DNA from: Tetrapyrgos nigripes
Taxonomy: Eukaryota > Basidiomycota > Agaricomycetes > Agaricales > Campanellaceae
DNA: 64,000 bases
Direction of reading: 5' to 3'
Assembly (NCBI GenBank): GCA_013368315.1
Contig: JAACJM010000024.1
Location: 124,001-188,000, forward strand
The notes under the pieces were generated by a model that saw only the letters and a program-made list of their open reading frames with translations, was not told where the DNA came from and did no database searches. Position 1 is the stretch's first letter; every line of letters begins with the position of its first letter. This document shows, in pieces, positions 11,531 to 23,508 of this stretch. A program made the translations under genes and the position numbers.

Positions 11531-12694
11531 ATGTCTGACACTCGTATTACACCGGAAAACGCACAACAACTTGTCCAGAAAGCCTTTCCCGATGTGCCTC
11601 ACAGTCATGTCGATATCACTGAAATACCCACTAAAGGATCGTTTTGGTCAGCATTGAACTGCAATGCTTGTATTCCTACAGAATGATTGACGTGCTGCAG
11701 CTACTCGCAGACCATCCGAACCTATATTCTGAGCTTATCCACGTCCCCCGACTCGCCTTCGTCTCATATAACCTTCCTGACGATATGCACCTCTGAAGAC
11801 TCCAATAGCCCATACCCACCCAACACACTCCCAGTTTTCGCACATCTCATCTCCCTTATCCGTTCACAAACTCCCGTACCTCTCTCTCCTCCGGTACTCG
11901 ATACATCGCTTACCGTCCTACCACATCCCTACCTCCTTTCACCTCCCGAAGAAATCCAACTCTCATCGATCATAACTCTTTCCTCCGCCCGCCAACAAAA
12001 GCTTCTTTCCCCAGAACAAGAAGCTGTCGTTGATTTCGGATTAGGACAACTCCTTGCCCAGCTTCATTCCCAGGTCCAAAACGATTGGTTTGGACGAGCA
12101 CTAGGGCCCGACACGACGCCTGCAGAGCCGAGTTACAGTTGGCAAGAGACGTTCACGTCGCTCCTAGAGTCACTCCTCTCCCATCTCCAATCCCCCTCCT
12201 TCTCGCAAGCCATACAATCTCAAATCCCTTTCAACGAGCTACGCCTGTATCTCGGGCGTGCTATCGCTTTCTACCTCTTCGATGACGTTGAAGTACCTTC
12301 GTTGGTGTGGTTCACTGGATCCGAAGACGACATCTACATTTTCAAACCAACTGCATCCACGAATCCCAGTGATCTGCCTACTATTGCTGCTTTTCTTCCC
12401 AGTTTGACTCATGCGATATGGGGAGATCCTCTTTTGGAGACATTCTTCCTTCCCTCCAAGGGCAAGGGCGGAGAACTGCCATCAGCTGTAATGGAGGGAT
12501 ATCGTGAAGGAGGTGGCGAAATCCTACAGGCGTTCCCAAGGCAGAAGACTAAACGGCTATGGTACAACGTATTTTTGGCGTTGCTAGTCCTAATCGAGCG
12601 GTCTGCGTTTGACGAAGAGGATGAGAGGCGAGGCTGGGCCTTAGAGACTTTGAAGGATTCTGCGTTGCAGTTGAAGGATGCTCCCTGTTACTAA
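11531..12694 (+). CDS. Kinase-fold (APH/fructosamine-kinase-like) protein of unknown substrate
   Basis: The long C-terminal exon (about 11810-12694) encodes a globular protein. It has the helix VDFGLGQLLAQLHSQVQNDW typical of the segment before the catalytic loop of aminoglycoside-phosphotransferase-like kinases. Later come GDPLLETFF and AVMEGYREGGG, which resemble the family's C-terminal lobe. I do not see the canonical HGD catalytic motif; the matching region reads LYLGRAIAFYLFDDVEVP, so activity is doubtful. The ATG at 11531 opens MSDTRITPENAQQLVQKAFP, a plausible N-terminus. The next segment (MIDVLQLLADHPNLYSELIH, from 11683) lies one base out of frame with the main exon. An intron I could not place, or a frameshift, must join them. 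The family call is tentative. Confidence 0.5.
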
Positions 12695-12892
12695 AATTCA
12701 TATTGTTTAGGCATAGTAGACAATCTGTAAGGGTAGAATAATGTATGGGTTGAGAGGAAGAATAAGATAGAGAATCAAATCCGAGTCCGGATATGTAGTA
12801 AAGAACGGTATCGACTGACTACGTAGATATTGCTGCAACCATGTAGAGTATGGAAACGATTCGATTCATGGGAACGATATCTTATCTAAGAC

Positions 12893-13922
12893 TTATTTTG
12901 CAGCTTGCTGTTGCTTCTGAAATTCCTCGCGAGCATCCCTGGCTTGTCTTTGATAAACCTAATCAAGAACAGTGAGCGTGAAGTGAAGAGTAGTTAAATG
13001 CGAAATCAAGCATACCACTTTCTCGGATTCGGTCATAACTTTCCATTCCTCGCGTGCGTTTGGAAGGTATTCACTGATTGCACCAGTATAGCCGTGCCTC
13101 TTGCGATAGTCGTTACAGAAGCTGTAGAACGCAGATATGAACACAAGACACTGTTTCCTCAAAAACTGTCACTCACAACACCCAGGCGTTTCCAGGTGGT
13201 CTGGGAAGAGTCTTGGGTTTAAGGAATTTGGGCTTGCCTTTGGCAATACGCCTCTTGTTGATTTCTCGGAAATAGCCGGGGGGTAGAGTCAAGTACCACT
13301 CCTCATAAGCCTTGGGGTAATTAGCACGCAGCAAGTTTGCTTTGTCAGTGTAGACCTGGGCAAAACGGCCGTCAATTCCCTGGTAAGACAAGAACGAGAT
13401 CAAAGGACCTGTTTGGCAGCCGCGGGCAAGGTTTTCCACTCTTGGGCGTTCTGCTTGATCATGCCAGAAGCTTCGACGATGGTCTTTGGTGCAGAAGCAC
13501 GAATACGCTCGCCATTGAACAAGAAGTAGGCGCTCGCTGGTCTTTTGGGTGGTTTCATCAACTTTGAGTCGACTATCGAAGTGATATGGTTAGAATGGTG
13601 GGTAGTTGGTGCAAAGTCAACACGCACACGAGGGCTTCTTCTCGACGGGCTTTTTCTTCTCCTTCTTGGGGGCAGCAGCCTTTTTAGCGGGCTCCTTCTT
13701 GGCTGCAGGCTTCTTTTTCGCTGGAGCCTTGGACTTGGAGGTGGTAGCCTTGGTGGAGCCTGTGGACTTGGCTGGGGATTGGAGACGCGCAGACGTCAGA
13801 AGGAGACGCGACTGGGACGACAAAATGGCGCGAGTGAGTACATTGGCGGGAACGACACGTGTAACGTTGGAAAGACGAGCTGGAGAGGCAGCGAGCAGCC
13901 CGGCACGAAGAGAGGAAAACAT
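12893..13922 (-). CDS. Mitochondrial protein with two HMG boxes (Abf2/TFAM-like)
   Basis: Likely packages and bends mitochondrial DNA. The N-terminus (MFSSLRAGLLAASPARLSN...) is Arg/Ser/Ala-rich with no acidic residue, typical of a mitochondrial presequence. A Lys/Ala/Pro-rich linker follows (SKSKAPAKKKPAAKKEPAKK). The first HMG box has KPPKRPASAYFLFNGERIR...EWKTLPAAAK, and a second, more divergent box has FCNDYRKRHGY...AREEWKVMTESEK. The protein ends QARDAREEFQKQQQAAK at 12893. The first intron begins GTGCGT after KKPS and ends ATAG near 13570, giving an in-frame join. It is divergent from MED8, with only 121 bp between start codons. A nuclear HMGB role is possible if the presequence is misjudged. 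Confidence 0.8.
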
Positions 13923-14043
13923 CAGAGAGAGAAATGACGGAAACTGAAACTCTCAACCACGATTGTTTGGCATCGTCATCGGGAACAAACAACTCGCATG
14001 CAACGGCTTCAAACTCTTAAACTCTTTTGTTTTATTTCAGAAC
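13923..14043. promoter_or_regulatory. Short bidirectional promoter between HMG-box gene and MED8
   Basis: 121 bp separate the two divergent ATGs. The run ttttgttttatttcag just before the MED8 ATG looks like a polypyrimidine 3' splice site, so MED8 may carry a leader intron. Confidence 0.55.
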
Positions 14044-14946
14044 ATGGAAGGACTCCCATTTGACCCGTCTACTCTCCCAGTAGGCCAGCTCGAGTCCTTG
14101 CGTTTTAAAGCAAATCAAATCATTGATTCCATCCAAACCCTCCAGCGTACAATCGACAGTCACCCCGCCGCGATGCCTGCATGGCCCGATATCCTCTCCA
14201 AATATACCATGCTTTTATCCCAGACCCACAGTTTCTCGACCTCACTCATGGGCACGGCCTCGGCTACCAGTGCTTCCCGGGCAAATGGAGTGTCCTCCAC
14301 AGCATACAAGTCCAGTCCATACGAAAAGATTGCTCTTCACCCTCGCTTTCCTATGACAGACGTGCAGTTAGACACAGACGTTATACCTCTGCTCCGAAAC
14401 ATCCAAACGATCGATGTTTTGAAAATGGAAAATGATGCCGTCCGTCGACTTTCGGAACACATGGTCTCTCGCGGCTCAATTGGTGTCCTGGGTGGTGCGC
14501 CTTTACCTCCGCCTTCTGCGCCAGCTGGAGGTGTCCATGCATTTGGATCTGCACAACTTCAGTTTGCCCATCGGAAACCCGAATACGAGGATGTCTTGCG
14601 CGAATGCGATGAGATCCGAGCAGACCATGATCGACGTGCGGACAGAGCTATACGCGCTGTAATGCTCCTTCGAGACAAGTTTGACTGGAAGTCTAGGGTT
14701 GCTGTAGAGGTGGAAGAGCCAGAAGAGCTGGAATGGGATCCTCGATTCGCAGGTGGCGGTACAGCTGCCGTACCCACCGGAGACGGCGATGAAGATATGT
14801 CATCTGGTGGTGATGATGGAAGTGACGAAGACGAGGTGGAAGGCCATCTGGTACCGACAGAGTCATCTCCAGCGCAGCAAGTAGCCACACCAGGAACCTT
14901 GGGTCACACTGCTGTGCAGGGTGATTCTGACGTGCCCATGGCCTAA
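14044..14946 (+). CDS. MED8: Mediator of RNA polymerase II transcription subunit 8
   Basis: Head-module subunit of Mediator, which links activators to RNA polymerase II. The single-exon frame starts MEGLPFDPSTLPVGQLESLR and contains the Med8 helical core FKANQIIDSIQTLQRTIDSH...WPDILSKYTMLLSQ, followed by LHPRFPMTDVQLDTDVIPLLR. The C-terminal third has a Glu/Asp-rich tail (GDGDEDMSSGGDDGSDEDEV) of low complexity. The start at 14044 is preferred over in-frame upstream codons because family homology begins right there and a splice-acceptor-like run precedes it. Confidence 0.85.
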   Translation: MEGLPFDPSTLPVGQLESLRFKANQIIDSIQTLQRTIDSHPAAMPAWPDILSKYTMLLSQTHSFSTSLMGTASATSASRANGVSSTAYKSSPYEKIALHPRFPMTDVQLDTDVIPLLRNIQTIDVLKMENDAVRRLSEHMVSRGSIGVLGGAPLPPPSAPAGGVHAFGSAQLQFAHRKPEYEDVLRECDEIRADHDRRADRAIRAVMLLRDKFDWKSRVAVEVEEPEELEWDPRFAGGGTAAVPTGDGDEDMSSGGDDGSDEDEVEGHLVPTESSPAQQVATPGTLGHTAVQGDSDVPMA

Positions 14947-15171
14947 TTGCTCGTCCCGCCTTGACGGTTGTAATCTGTACCGAAAATCTATCTGTGATAT
15001 TCTGTATACGCTCGCCTCGCAATTCACATCCAGGCGTGTAGAATCGACGGTTGCAGAATTACCATTTTAGGTAGCTACGGGTCGGGATTTAAAAGGCGAC
15101 GCTGACCCCGATCATCTCCAACCTTGGTTGTTCTCGTTACCTCATTTCCTCATCTCTTTCTCAGCATCAAA

Positions 15172-17354
15172 ATGTGGCTGCGGCGTCTCGGCGTACCCTC
15201 GCTCTTTTTGGCTTTTCTTTCGCTCGTTTCCCTCTCCAGCGTGTCGAGTGTCGAAGCTCGCCTTCATGCGAAGCAGAACGTTCATAGGCTCATGCCCACG
15301 GTGATCGCTCAACCCCAGTGGAAACCTGACCGCATCAAACGCGACCTCGTCGATGTGTGCATCGATTTGTCAACCATTGCTAGTCTTAGCCCGCTGTTAG
15401 GCGGTGATCTCGAACTGTGTCTCTGTCTCAAAGTGAGTGATTTCCACAATGGCGACTTTCTAGTTTTGACGATAGGACACGCCTAATAGGATCTCAATGT
15501 CTTCCTCGATGCTCACGTGGGCTTGGACTCGGATGTTCTCGGTCTTCGTACTGTGCTCACTGCGATGCTGGGGTCTGCTGTACGCGTTGTTTCTCTCTCA
15601 GCGGAAGCCGTCCTTCAACATTGATGTTGATTTCACTCTACAGTTCGAGTCCGCTCCAAGCTGCGGCAGACTTCCCGCTCACACTCATAGAGCTTGTACA
15701 ACGTCTAATCCTTGCCATTACGAATGCAACACTGGTTATCAGTTGATTGGTACACAATGCGTTTGCAATGTACGTGTTCTTATGCATATATAGTCGACAT
15801 TTCCTCACTCTGTTTGCTATTCAGGGTTGCTTGACGCCATCCCCTGTTCCACGACCATGGAAAATTCGCGCCGTCCCTCCTGACGTCGACTTGACTCTTC
15901 TGCTTGATGCTGACGTAGGCGTTGCTCCTCAGCTCAATACCTTGGACAATGATCATCCAGGTCGTTGCCAAAGCGGTGTACCGTTCTCGTCGACGTCGGT
16001 ACCTACGCAAAGCTCGCCGTTTATCAATCCATCTCCCACCAACCCAACTCTTTCTCCGCCCTCTGCATCATTGCCGTCTTGCCCTCGGTCCTCCAATTCC
16101 GATCACGAAGGTCTGCTCGCGACTCTGCATAACATTCTCGTTGTAGACGGTCCGTCACTCCAAGGCTTACTTGGTGACCTTTCACTTTCTCTTGAATACC
16201 GGAATTCTCCTTCAAGCGACACCTCACAGTCCGACCTTTCGACTTCTATCAACCTCGTCGCCAATTCGTCAACGAGCCTTGCAAGTCTTCTTGTAAATTT
16301 ACAGACCGAACTATACCTGGCGCCACTTTTGGATTTGACTAACCACGTCGTGGAAGGTCTCGTTAACTGTCTCGCCTTTCCCACCGTGGACGACGATTTG
16401 GCTGGTCTGCTAATGCAGACTCTAGCTGCCTCGCAAAGTCTTTTGCATCATGTGCAGACTTTGAGGACTGGTTTGGGGACCTGTGGTTGCAGGGACGAGC
16501 TGATGAACTCGTTGCGCAGCGGGAAGCATATGTCGAAACGGTCAGCCTCATGCGGTCCAATGGATTCAGCGTTTGGAATCACGCTTCCTCCTCTCGGTAC
16601 CAAAGTTGACCTAGGTGGACCTCTCAACAAGGCTGTCCTTGGTTTGACTGACAGTCTCCATCTTGAACCTATCGTCCATCCCGCCAGAGCCTATCCCATC
16701 AGCCGTGATTTGCTATCATCATCCGATTCGTCTGCTATTGATGTCGATGCAAATCCACTCGCTGACACAAGAGTAGACCTAGGTACTTCCTTCAATGGGC
16801 TTGTCGTTGGACTGGCACATAGCCTAGGCTTTGGGGGTTTGATTCACTCTCCGGGTTCCTCGTCGTCTTCTCCCTCTTCTTCAGCTACCAGCAACCCGAC
16901 TTTGACAGCTGATGCACTTGTCGACCTAATCACCGAGATCAACGCTACGCGTTTAGACCTTGGTGTTGTTCTTGACGCTCTCATCCCATCATCTTCACCA
17001 GTTCATGACGCAGCCCCCGGTCCTCCCTCGACTTCTGACCCTGATGTCTTGTTGATGTCCATCCTCGACCTCGGCGCAGACCTTGACACCAACCTCAGTG
17101 GACTCAATACCGATCTCTCTCTGACCGGCCAGCTAATCGCTCAAGTTGGTCATTTAAACAGTTTGTTGATCGCGTACTCGGAACTGCCTGGTTTGGAAGC
17201 TGGATTGTTCCATGCGGTCAGCCATGCTCTTACTGGCACGAGCAAGCTTTTGGATGAGCTGTCTGACCTCCAGGTCGGGTTGGAGCTGCAGTCTTCTATC
17301 AATGCGAAACCCTCTAAGCGCAGTTGGTCTTTCCCTCTTTTTTGGTTGCATTGA
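15172..17354 (+). CDS. Secreted PriA-like Cys-rich protein with long Ser/Thr/Leu-rich repeats
   Basis: Four exons, all joined in phase 0: 15172-15430, 15490-15579, 15644-15769 and 15825-17354. The signal peptide is MWLRRLGVPSLFLAFLSLVS. After about 80 residues comes a compact Cys module (CGRLPAHTHRACTTSNPCHY...CNTGYQLIGTQCVC) of the kind found in PriA, a secreted Cys-rich protein of mushroom fruiting. The last exon encodes about 510 residues that are Ser/Pro/Thr/Leu-rich, with recurring Asp-Leu-Gly units (TKVDLGGPLNKAVLGLTDSL, then TRVDLGTSFNGLVVGLAHSL). It ends SKRSWSFPLFWLH, a hydrophobic tail that is not a typical GPI signal. Probably an extracellular or wall-associated protein; its biochemical role is unknown. 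Confidence 0.75.
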
Positions 17355-17673
17355 TGAAAGTTTTTCCCCCTTGATATTGTCGATTCGCTTTCAATGTTTT
17401 CGCCACATCTTTCTTTCTTTCTTGTAATTTTTCATCCCATTCTTTCGTGTAGGATCTTTGGTCGTAATCATAATCGGGTTGTCATCTGTTGTAATAATGG
17501 AAAGGGCTTGCAGCTTTGACATGTATGTACTGTCTCTACGTATACTCGTGAATCTAGGTCCGCGGGTAGAATAAAAGTAGCAATGCAAGTACTCATAGAG
17601 AGGCGATCATCGGTGACGAACATTTTCCGTGTCCAAACCACAATGCAGACCATAATACCTCGGCCTCAAAAGG
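17355..17673. other. Convergent 3' flanks
   Basis: About 320 bp between the converging PriA-like and acyl-CoA ligase stop codons. T-rich 3' UTR-like sequence (ctttctttcttgtaattttt) with no gene seen. Confidence 0.55.
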
Positions 17674-20460
17674 TCAAAGCTTTGATAAAAGCTCGCTGCT
17701 TTCCCCTTTAACCCGTCCCCTGAGGACACGCCGCAATATCTTTCCACTGGGGTTCCGAGGAATTATGTTGGTGAATATTATTCCGCCTGCCAACCACTTA
17801 TGCTTGGATTTTACGTCGGCTACATGCTGTAAAGAACGCGTCATCAGCCTCGATACCCAGTCGTTGAGCATTTCTTCCGACGTATATATACCTTGAAAAT
17901 CGTTGAACGAACTATCTCCGCGTACTTTGCGTTTTTCAGCACTGCCGAGGCGATTTCGCGCTGTAGGACTATGAATGCCAGCGGAAGTTCTCCATGGTAC
18001 TCGTCCGGTATGCCGATAACAGCTGCGTCAGAAACATCTGGATGAATAAGGAGGTGTCCTTCCAATTCGGCTGGAGCCACTTGCAGACCTTTCACCTTTG
18101 GTACTAATATTAGATGACAAGCAGAAGTAAGGAAGACGAAAATCACTTTGATGAGTTCCTAATAAAGGCATTAAATTTGACCCATCAGCTTTGACATCGT
18201 AGCAGGGTCGATCCGCAATTTCTAACCTTGATTCTTTCCATAATGAAGATATCGCCGTTGTTTTTGAAGAGAACCTGATCTCCTGTCCGTAGCCATCTAG
18301 GGCCAGATCAGATTATCTGAGAACTTGGAATGCAAGATTGAAGAAATACTGACCCATCAATAAATGTTTCCTTCGTTCTGAAGAGAGAAGAATTATTCAA
18401 CGTTGCAGACCAAGTTGAGAAAGTAATGGTACGCACGCAATTTCGTCATTGTGGTAGCCCATCGCGATCTGCTCTCCTTTTACCCACAACTCTCCGATCT
18501 CACCTACCCGAGCTAAACAGCCATCGTCTTTGACTACCTTAGCCGAAGTTCCTGGCAGAAGTTGTCCGCCGCTGCCAAGGGTTCCGGTCTTTTGCGAAAC
18601 AGGGAACTTCGCCATGGTTAGCCCAGGACCAGCTCGTTCAAGTCTATAACCTTACCATACTTATGGTTCCGCAAGACTCCGTCATTCCTGTATGGTAAAG
18701 CGTTAGTTCATGCGGGTCTAGGCAAGGTCCCCACACAAACCGTATCCCTGCCCCAGTTGTACATTAGGAAAGACTTTTAACAACCCCATGGTGAGGGCCC
18801 CGCTTAGCGGCGCAGCAGCCACAATACAATATCTTACACTCGACAACGAATAGTTCTTGACGGCACGATGTTTGCAGAGCATAACGGCTTGAGGGGGAAC
18901 TATGCTGCTCAATTGTCAATTTCAATGCAGAATGGGATTGGTAAATCACCGACGTTAGATGAGTTATCTTGTTTTTGTCAATGCTCCGCAAGAAAGCCTT
19001 GAAATGAAATTTGGGTGCCATAAGAATCAGGGACATCTGGTAGTCATGAATAGGTGAAATTCAGGTGACGCATGACTACGCACTCCGGCATAAAGCATGA
19101 AATGTAGCTTCAAGACCTTGGTTGAGTGGATAAAACTTTAATAACTCTTTTAAAACTCACATTAAAGACAAGACCATATATATCTTCCCGAGGTCCTTAG
19201 CCATATTGTTCAGACGACCGTCACTTAGACAACTCACGATAAAGAGGCAAAACTGTAAAGTGTAAAGAGTGAGTTAGCCAAGGGCTTACTATAGCCTAAG
19301 ACTCAATTTCACTCACATCCTGTACAACTGTCACCGGGACGAAACCGAAGTTCCGACCAAGGTGCATAATCTTCGTTTATGCGGTTGAACGTGGCGATTT
19401 GGATAATGATATTGATGACATTGTAATGGGATATTGCGACTTGCTAGAAATTGTTCCTTTCAGTCGTGATAATGCAGACGGTTCCACGATAATGACGCAC
19501 CTTCTGAATCCCGGTAGTGCCAGAAGAAGGAGCAAGGAAGGCTATCCTTTTCTTAGCTTCGCCATCCTTCCAAACCTTCTCGGGGACTGGGGGAAGTGAA
19601 GACCCTTGCAATATAAGCTCATCTAGGTACCTCAAAGACTTCCCCCGTCCCGACGGAGGAGGGGAGCCAATGACAATGATTTGAGACGTGTGTAGATGGA
19701 TCATGGCTGCAGCTTCCAAAGCCGTGACCACGCATTCTGAGTGTATAATGAAGACCTTCGGTCGTGCAATAGATAAATGGTGGACTGCATAGACGTATTA
19801 GTCGCCGCCGGATGTTAACTCTGAGTTACATCTATTCTTACCGAGCTCTGTGACAGTCAAAAATGGGCTCAACGTGCTAGAAAGCAGCAGTGTCACTAGT
19901 ACAGACTGGCGAAATAAAGAAATAGCACTCACGCCACCACGCCACCTAATCTGTGTGTAGCCCAGACGGAAGATGCATAGCCTACGGTAAAAGTCAGTCG
20001 GACACTAGAGCCTACTGAAGAGAAGAGTTCTCACTGATGTGATTAGGACTCATAATGGAAACTGGAAGATCTTTCAGTACCCGGCGTAATCGGCTTCGTC
20101 AGAAACTAACCAACGTCACCATCTCCTGCAGAATCAGACGTATGAGCATACACTCCATTCAAAGCATCGACAGAAGCATACTGAAATCCCAGTTCTCAAA
20201 AATTGCTGCCGCGAGATATTGAATATCCATCCGCAACTATACAGGAACGTCGTGAACAAAAAGATCACATTAGACAACTAAAGGATACCTACTTGTGTGA
20301 GGAAAATTTTAGTGCCTGTAGAGTCATCTATCAGGCAGGGTACGTGGAGGGGCCGTTCAGGTCGCGTAGAATGACTGTAATCATCCAACAAAAATTGAGG
20401 AACGCTAAGATTAGACGGCGTTTGAGGCGCAGCGGTGGTAGTGAATTGAGCGAGAGCCAT
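17674..20460 (-). CDS. Peroxisomal 4-coumarate-CoA-ligase-like acyl-CoA synthetase
   Basis: ANL-superfamily enzyme that activates a carboxylic acid with ATP and CoA through an acyl-AMP intermediate. The start at 20460 opens MALAQFTTTAAPQTPSNLSV and PQFLLDDY, the usual N-terminus of fungal 4CL-like proteins. The landmarks are the P-loop PSSGTTGIQKV (near 19500; Gln replaces the usual Pro or Leu-Pro), YGMTESCG (split by an intron near 18690-18740), GYHNDE, DGWLRTGDQVLF (the AMP-binding Asp), VAPAELEGHLLIHPDVSDAA and PSGKILRR (the C-terminal catalytic Lys). The protein ends ELLSKL, so its last three residues are a canonical PTS1 peroxisome signal. About ten short introns. The substrate is probably a phenylpropanoid or medium-chain fatty acid. 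It lies on the same strand as the desaturase. Confidence 0.87.
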
Positions 20461-21103
20461 GTCGCTGAATGGTCGGGATGGGTGAGCCCTGTAAACTTGA
20501 ATAGTCGTATTTATAATTAGGGCCAGAAGCTTCTCAGCGAATATCTCGGACACTGGAGAGGAAAGTACAGGACCTGCATGTAGCCGGCGACCCATCAAAT
20601 AATAAGCTTCACCTAGGGATTGGGCCACCATCCTTCATAAGTCTCCTGAAGCCCTTGAGATACGCTGACTCTTCATGGTACGGGATCTCCGCGGACGCAG
20701 CCTCGAGGCGTTGAGATCTGTCGAAACACTCGGACCCTGCGTCTATGATTCCGGGGTACAGGACTTCGAGTAGTGTGTTGTGTTAGTACTTCGCTCGTCA
20801 TAATCATCACTATCTTTTGGGCTCTGGTATTCCGACTTGAGAGTTCTGCTGAGCTGAGTCTGAGAGTAGTAGCCTCAGACTCCGAGTGCGGAGAAAGATA
20901 CAGTTGATGGCATCGAGAAATTGCTTCTAGCACCGCTGAAGGGGATACGTACAGCAGTGAAATTTTGCGCTGGGTTCCTTTTGAAGAATGAGAGCGTAGA
21001 GAAATTCATCTTTATTGCAAGATAGAACTTTCCTTTTTACGCGGCACCTACAAAGAAATATTATCTACGAGGCGAATTTCCGCATTGACTTTTCGCTATA
21101 GAA
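20461..21103. other. Intergenic interval between desaturase and ligase
   Basis: About 640 bp holding the desaturase 3' flank and the ligase promoter. The ligase reading frame extends upstream of 20460 for about 57 codons, but these have no family character. No other coding potential seen. Confidence 0.5.
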
Positions 21104-22723
21104 TCAAAAACGCCGTTTTTCAGCGACATAAAGCTGTTGCGAAGGCGGAATGGCGCGATCCGCGGGCATCTCTACACCACCAGCCAGCACACCAATTCTC
21201 ATCATGGACAGCAACTGAAAGCAAAACCTTGAGTACACCAAAGAAAGCTTTAAAAGATCAGCAGCGTACGTTATGAGCAGCATTAGAATGATTGTAAATG
21301 CCACCAAAAAATGCGGCAGTCATGTCCTTGCCAGAGCTCCGAATCAGAAGAGAGACACCCCCGGGATGGCGGTCTATGAACGAAGAGACGTCGTGGATAA
21401 AACCGGAAACGACAATAAGAACCCGTGTTTCAGATTCTTCCTGGACTATCAATCCCGTTAGTAGTATTGATGTAGGACAAGGGAATGACATTTACACGTA
21501 TCCCATGTCACTATCGGGAGCTCGTTCACCGGTGTAGGCCACCTCACTGAATCTTGCAGCTGCTTGAGCTTCTTGAGTTTCATAGTTAGAGCACCTTTGG
21601 TGATCTCGTTACTCGGAAATATCTGAAGGTGACTAGCTAGACCAATGAATCCGCAAAATGCGATGAACCACTTTGTTGGATCATACTGGTACCAGAGATA
21701 CGCATTTCGGTAATCCATCGGGAATTGGTGATGAAAGTTATGGTAACCTTCGCCCATCGTCAAGATAGCGCTGAGATAATGGTCCCGAGGGGAAAGCCTA
21801 TCGTCGTAAGATGTCGATCCAAGGTAGTGTGCAATGGAATTGATGGAGAAAGTGCTCTATTACGGGTTTCAGCGGAACGAACAGAACGAAAAGAACGGGT
21901 TTCTACCCACATGGTGAGCGACTGTCAGCCGTAAAGCTGCTGCAAAACAGAAACCACCTATCCAATCGCCCCATAGAAAACCCGGTACGAGCGTAGGCAG
22001 TATGAAGCCGAAGATGAGTAACAAAGGGAAGTACCATTTGTGTTGGAACTGGATTAGTCTGGACTTTCGAAGGTCTGAAATATCCGCGGTCCCGGAGTGT
22101 AGATCTGATTTAAAAAGCAACCAGCCTATATGTGTCCACAGCAACCCGCGTCTCGAGTCGTAGGGGTCAAGGTCAGTATCCTGTCGACAACGTCAAGGCA
22201 AGTTTGAAGTCAGGCAAATTAACTTACTGTATAGCGATGATGGGAACGATGTGACTTCGACCACCATAGACATGAACCTTGGACGGCACTGGTGCCTCCG
22301 AATAGCAGAACCAACTGCAATGGCAAGGACGCTTTGTAAGATCGATGTGACCATAGTCGATGGTATCCTGAGCGTCAAAAAAATGAAAAGATTGTCGAGG
22401 TCCAGTACTAGAAACCATATACGTACCAGCGGTGATCCCTAACAGAAACAAAGGTCAGTTCAATAAAAAGACAACAGGATGGTAAGCTGACCTAACATGG
22501 AAAATACATAATATCCTGCCGAGAACCACATCGTCTGAGAGTGCAGAGTGACGGTCAACAGTGAGATGCCTGAAATAGCTGGCATCAACAAGACGATGCC
22601 TAGATTGAACCATCGGATGCCTCGAATTTCGGGGAAGCCTTGGATGAGAGAGGATATTTTTGGGAACAGCATGTAAGTGGCAAGGGAAGAGATAGTTAGG
22701 CGAGGCGCGAGTTCCGCTTCCAA
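21104..22723 (-). CDS. Acyl-CoA delta-9 desaturase with C-terminal cytochrome b5 domain (OLE1 type)
   Basis: Introduces the first double bond into stearoyl- or palmitoyl-CoA at the ER membrane. The protein starts MEAELAPRLTISSL and has the three histidine boxes of the family: HRLWSH (spliced as AG-YHRLWSHRSY), HRSHHRYTD and EGYHNFHHQFP. Hydrophobic segments lie between the boxes (LLLIFGFILPTLVPGFLWGD). The fused cytochrome b5 domain carries the first heme ligand in FIDRHPGG and the second in YNHSNAAHN. The final exon encodes RIGVLAGGVEMPADRAIP and ends EKRRF. About six introns. All metal and heme ligands are present. The N-terminus is shorter than usual for OLE1, so an upstream exon cannot be excluded. 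Confidence 0.9.
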
Positions 22724-23508
22724 AACTTCGGGGGTTTAGAGAGGGAGATACTTAAATGTATGTTTCATGCTCTCGCCTTTTGTATCAGATTGACAATCTT
22801 CCGACCCAGATCGCTATTGCAGTTTTATTGTGGAATTCGGGAAGCTATACTTTGGGACGTCGGCCGGCTTCCTGCTGCAATTCTCAGCATCAGCGATTAA
22901 CCAAAACTCCAATTGAGAAGCTTTTATCCATTCCATGCCATCTTTGGAAGCTGTAAGCAGGTATGTATAAGGAACAAGCCGGATTAAGGCCGAAGGAGAT
23001 TCACTGACCATCGAATGTAGATTGTAGCGAGATGAAAGCACTCGCTGAGATTCCAGATGACCGATAGACTTTTGAATCGCCGTTCCACGCTGTAAAAGAC
23101 CCGTTTTAACTTGGACTGGGATACTTCAACGTTTCAACCCTTGCCCTGATCAGTATGAGAACCATCATGATGGTCCTGGTGCGTCTGTCGGATTTTCGGT
23201 CTGGGCTGGACAAAATCTGAGGCATTTCTTCATTTACCAAATACATGGTTCGTATCACCTGCATGACGACCGTCGTACAAAAAGGTTTTGAATCTTGATG
23301 ATGTCTCCGCCTAGTGAAGGGTTGGTGAAGGGCGGTACTTTTATTTTCTTTATTGGATTCCCACCCTTCTTCAAGACGACCTCGCTTCTGAACTTCCTTA
23401 TACAAAATTTCGTCATTGCTGGATCATGGGCCCTGGAATTCGTGGTAGCGAACTGTTTGCTGGTGGTGCTATACTCTACCTACGTCGAGTTCCTCTTTTC
23501 TCGCTGCC
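22724..23508. promoter_or_regulatory. Divergent promoter region of desaturase and lactonohydrolase-like genes
   Basis: 785 bp between two divergent starts. I see no convincing ORF. A pyrimidine-rich stretch (cctacgtcgagttcctcttttctcgctgcc) precedes the plus-strand ATG, as is common at fungal transcription starts. Confidence 0.5.

Noticed and set aside
14559..15022. Minus-strand Ser-rich ORFs opposite MED8
   Set aside because: They are antisense shadows of the acidic MED8 tail (GAT/GAA codons read as Ser and Ile on the other strand).
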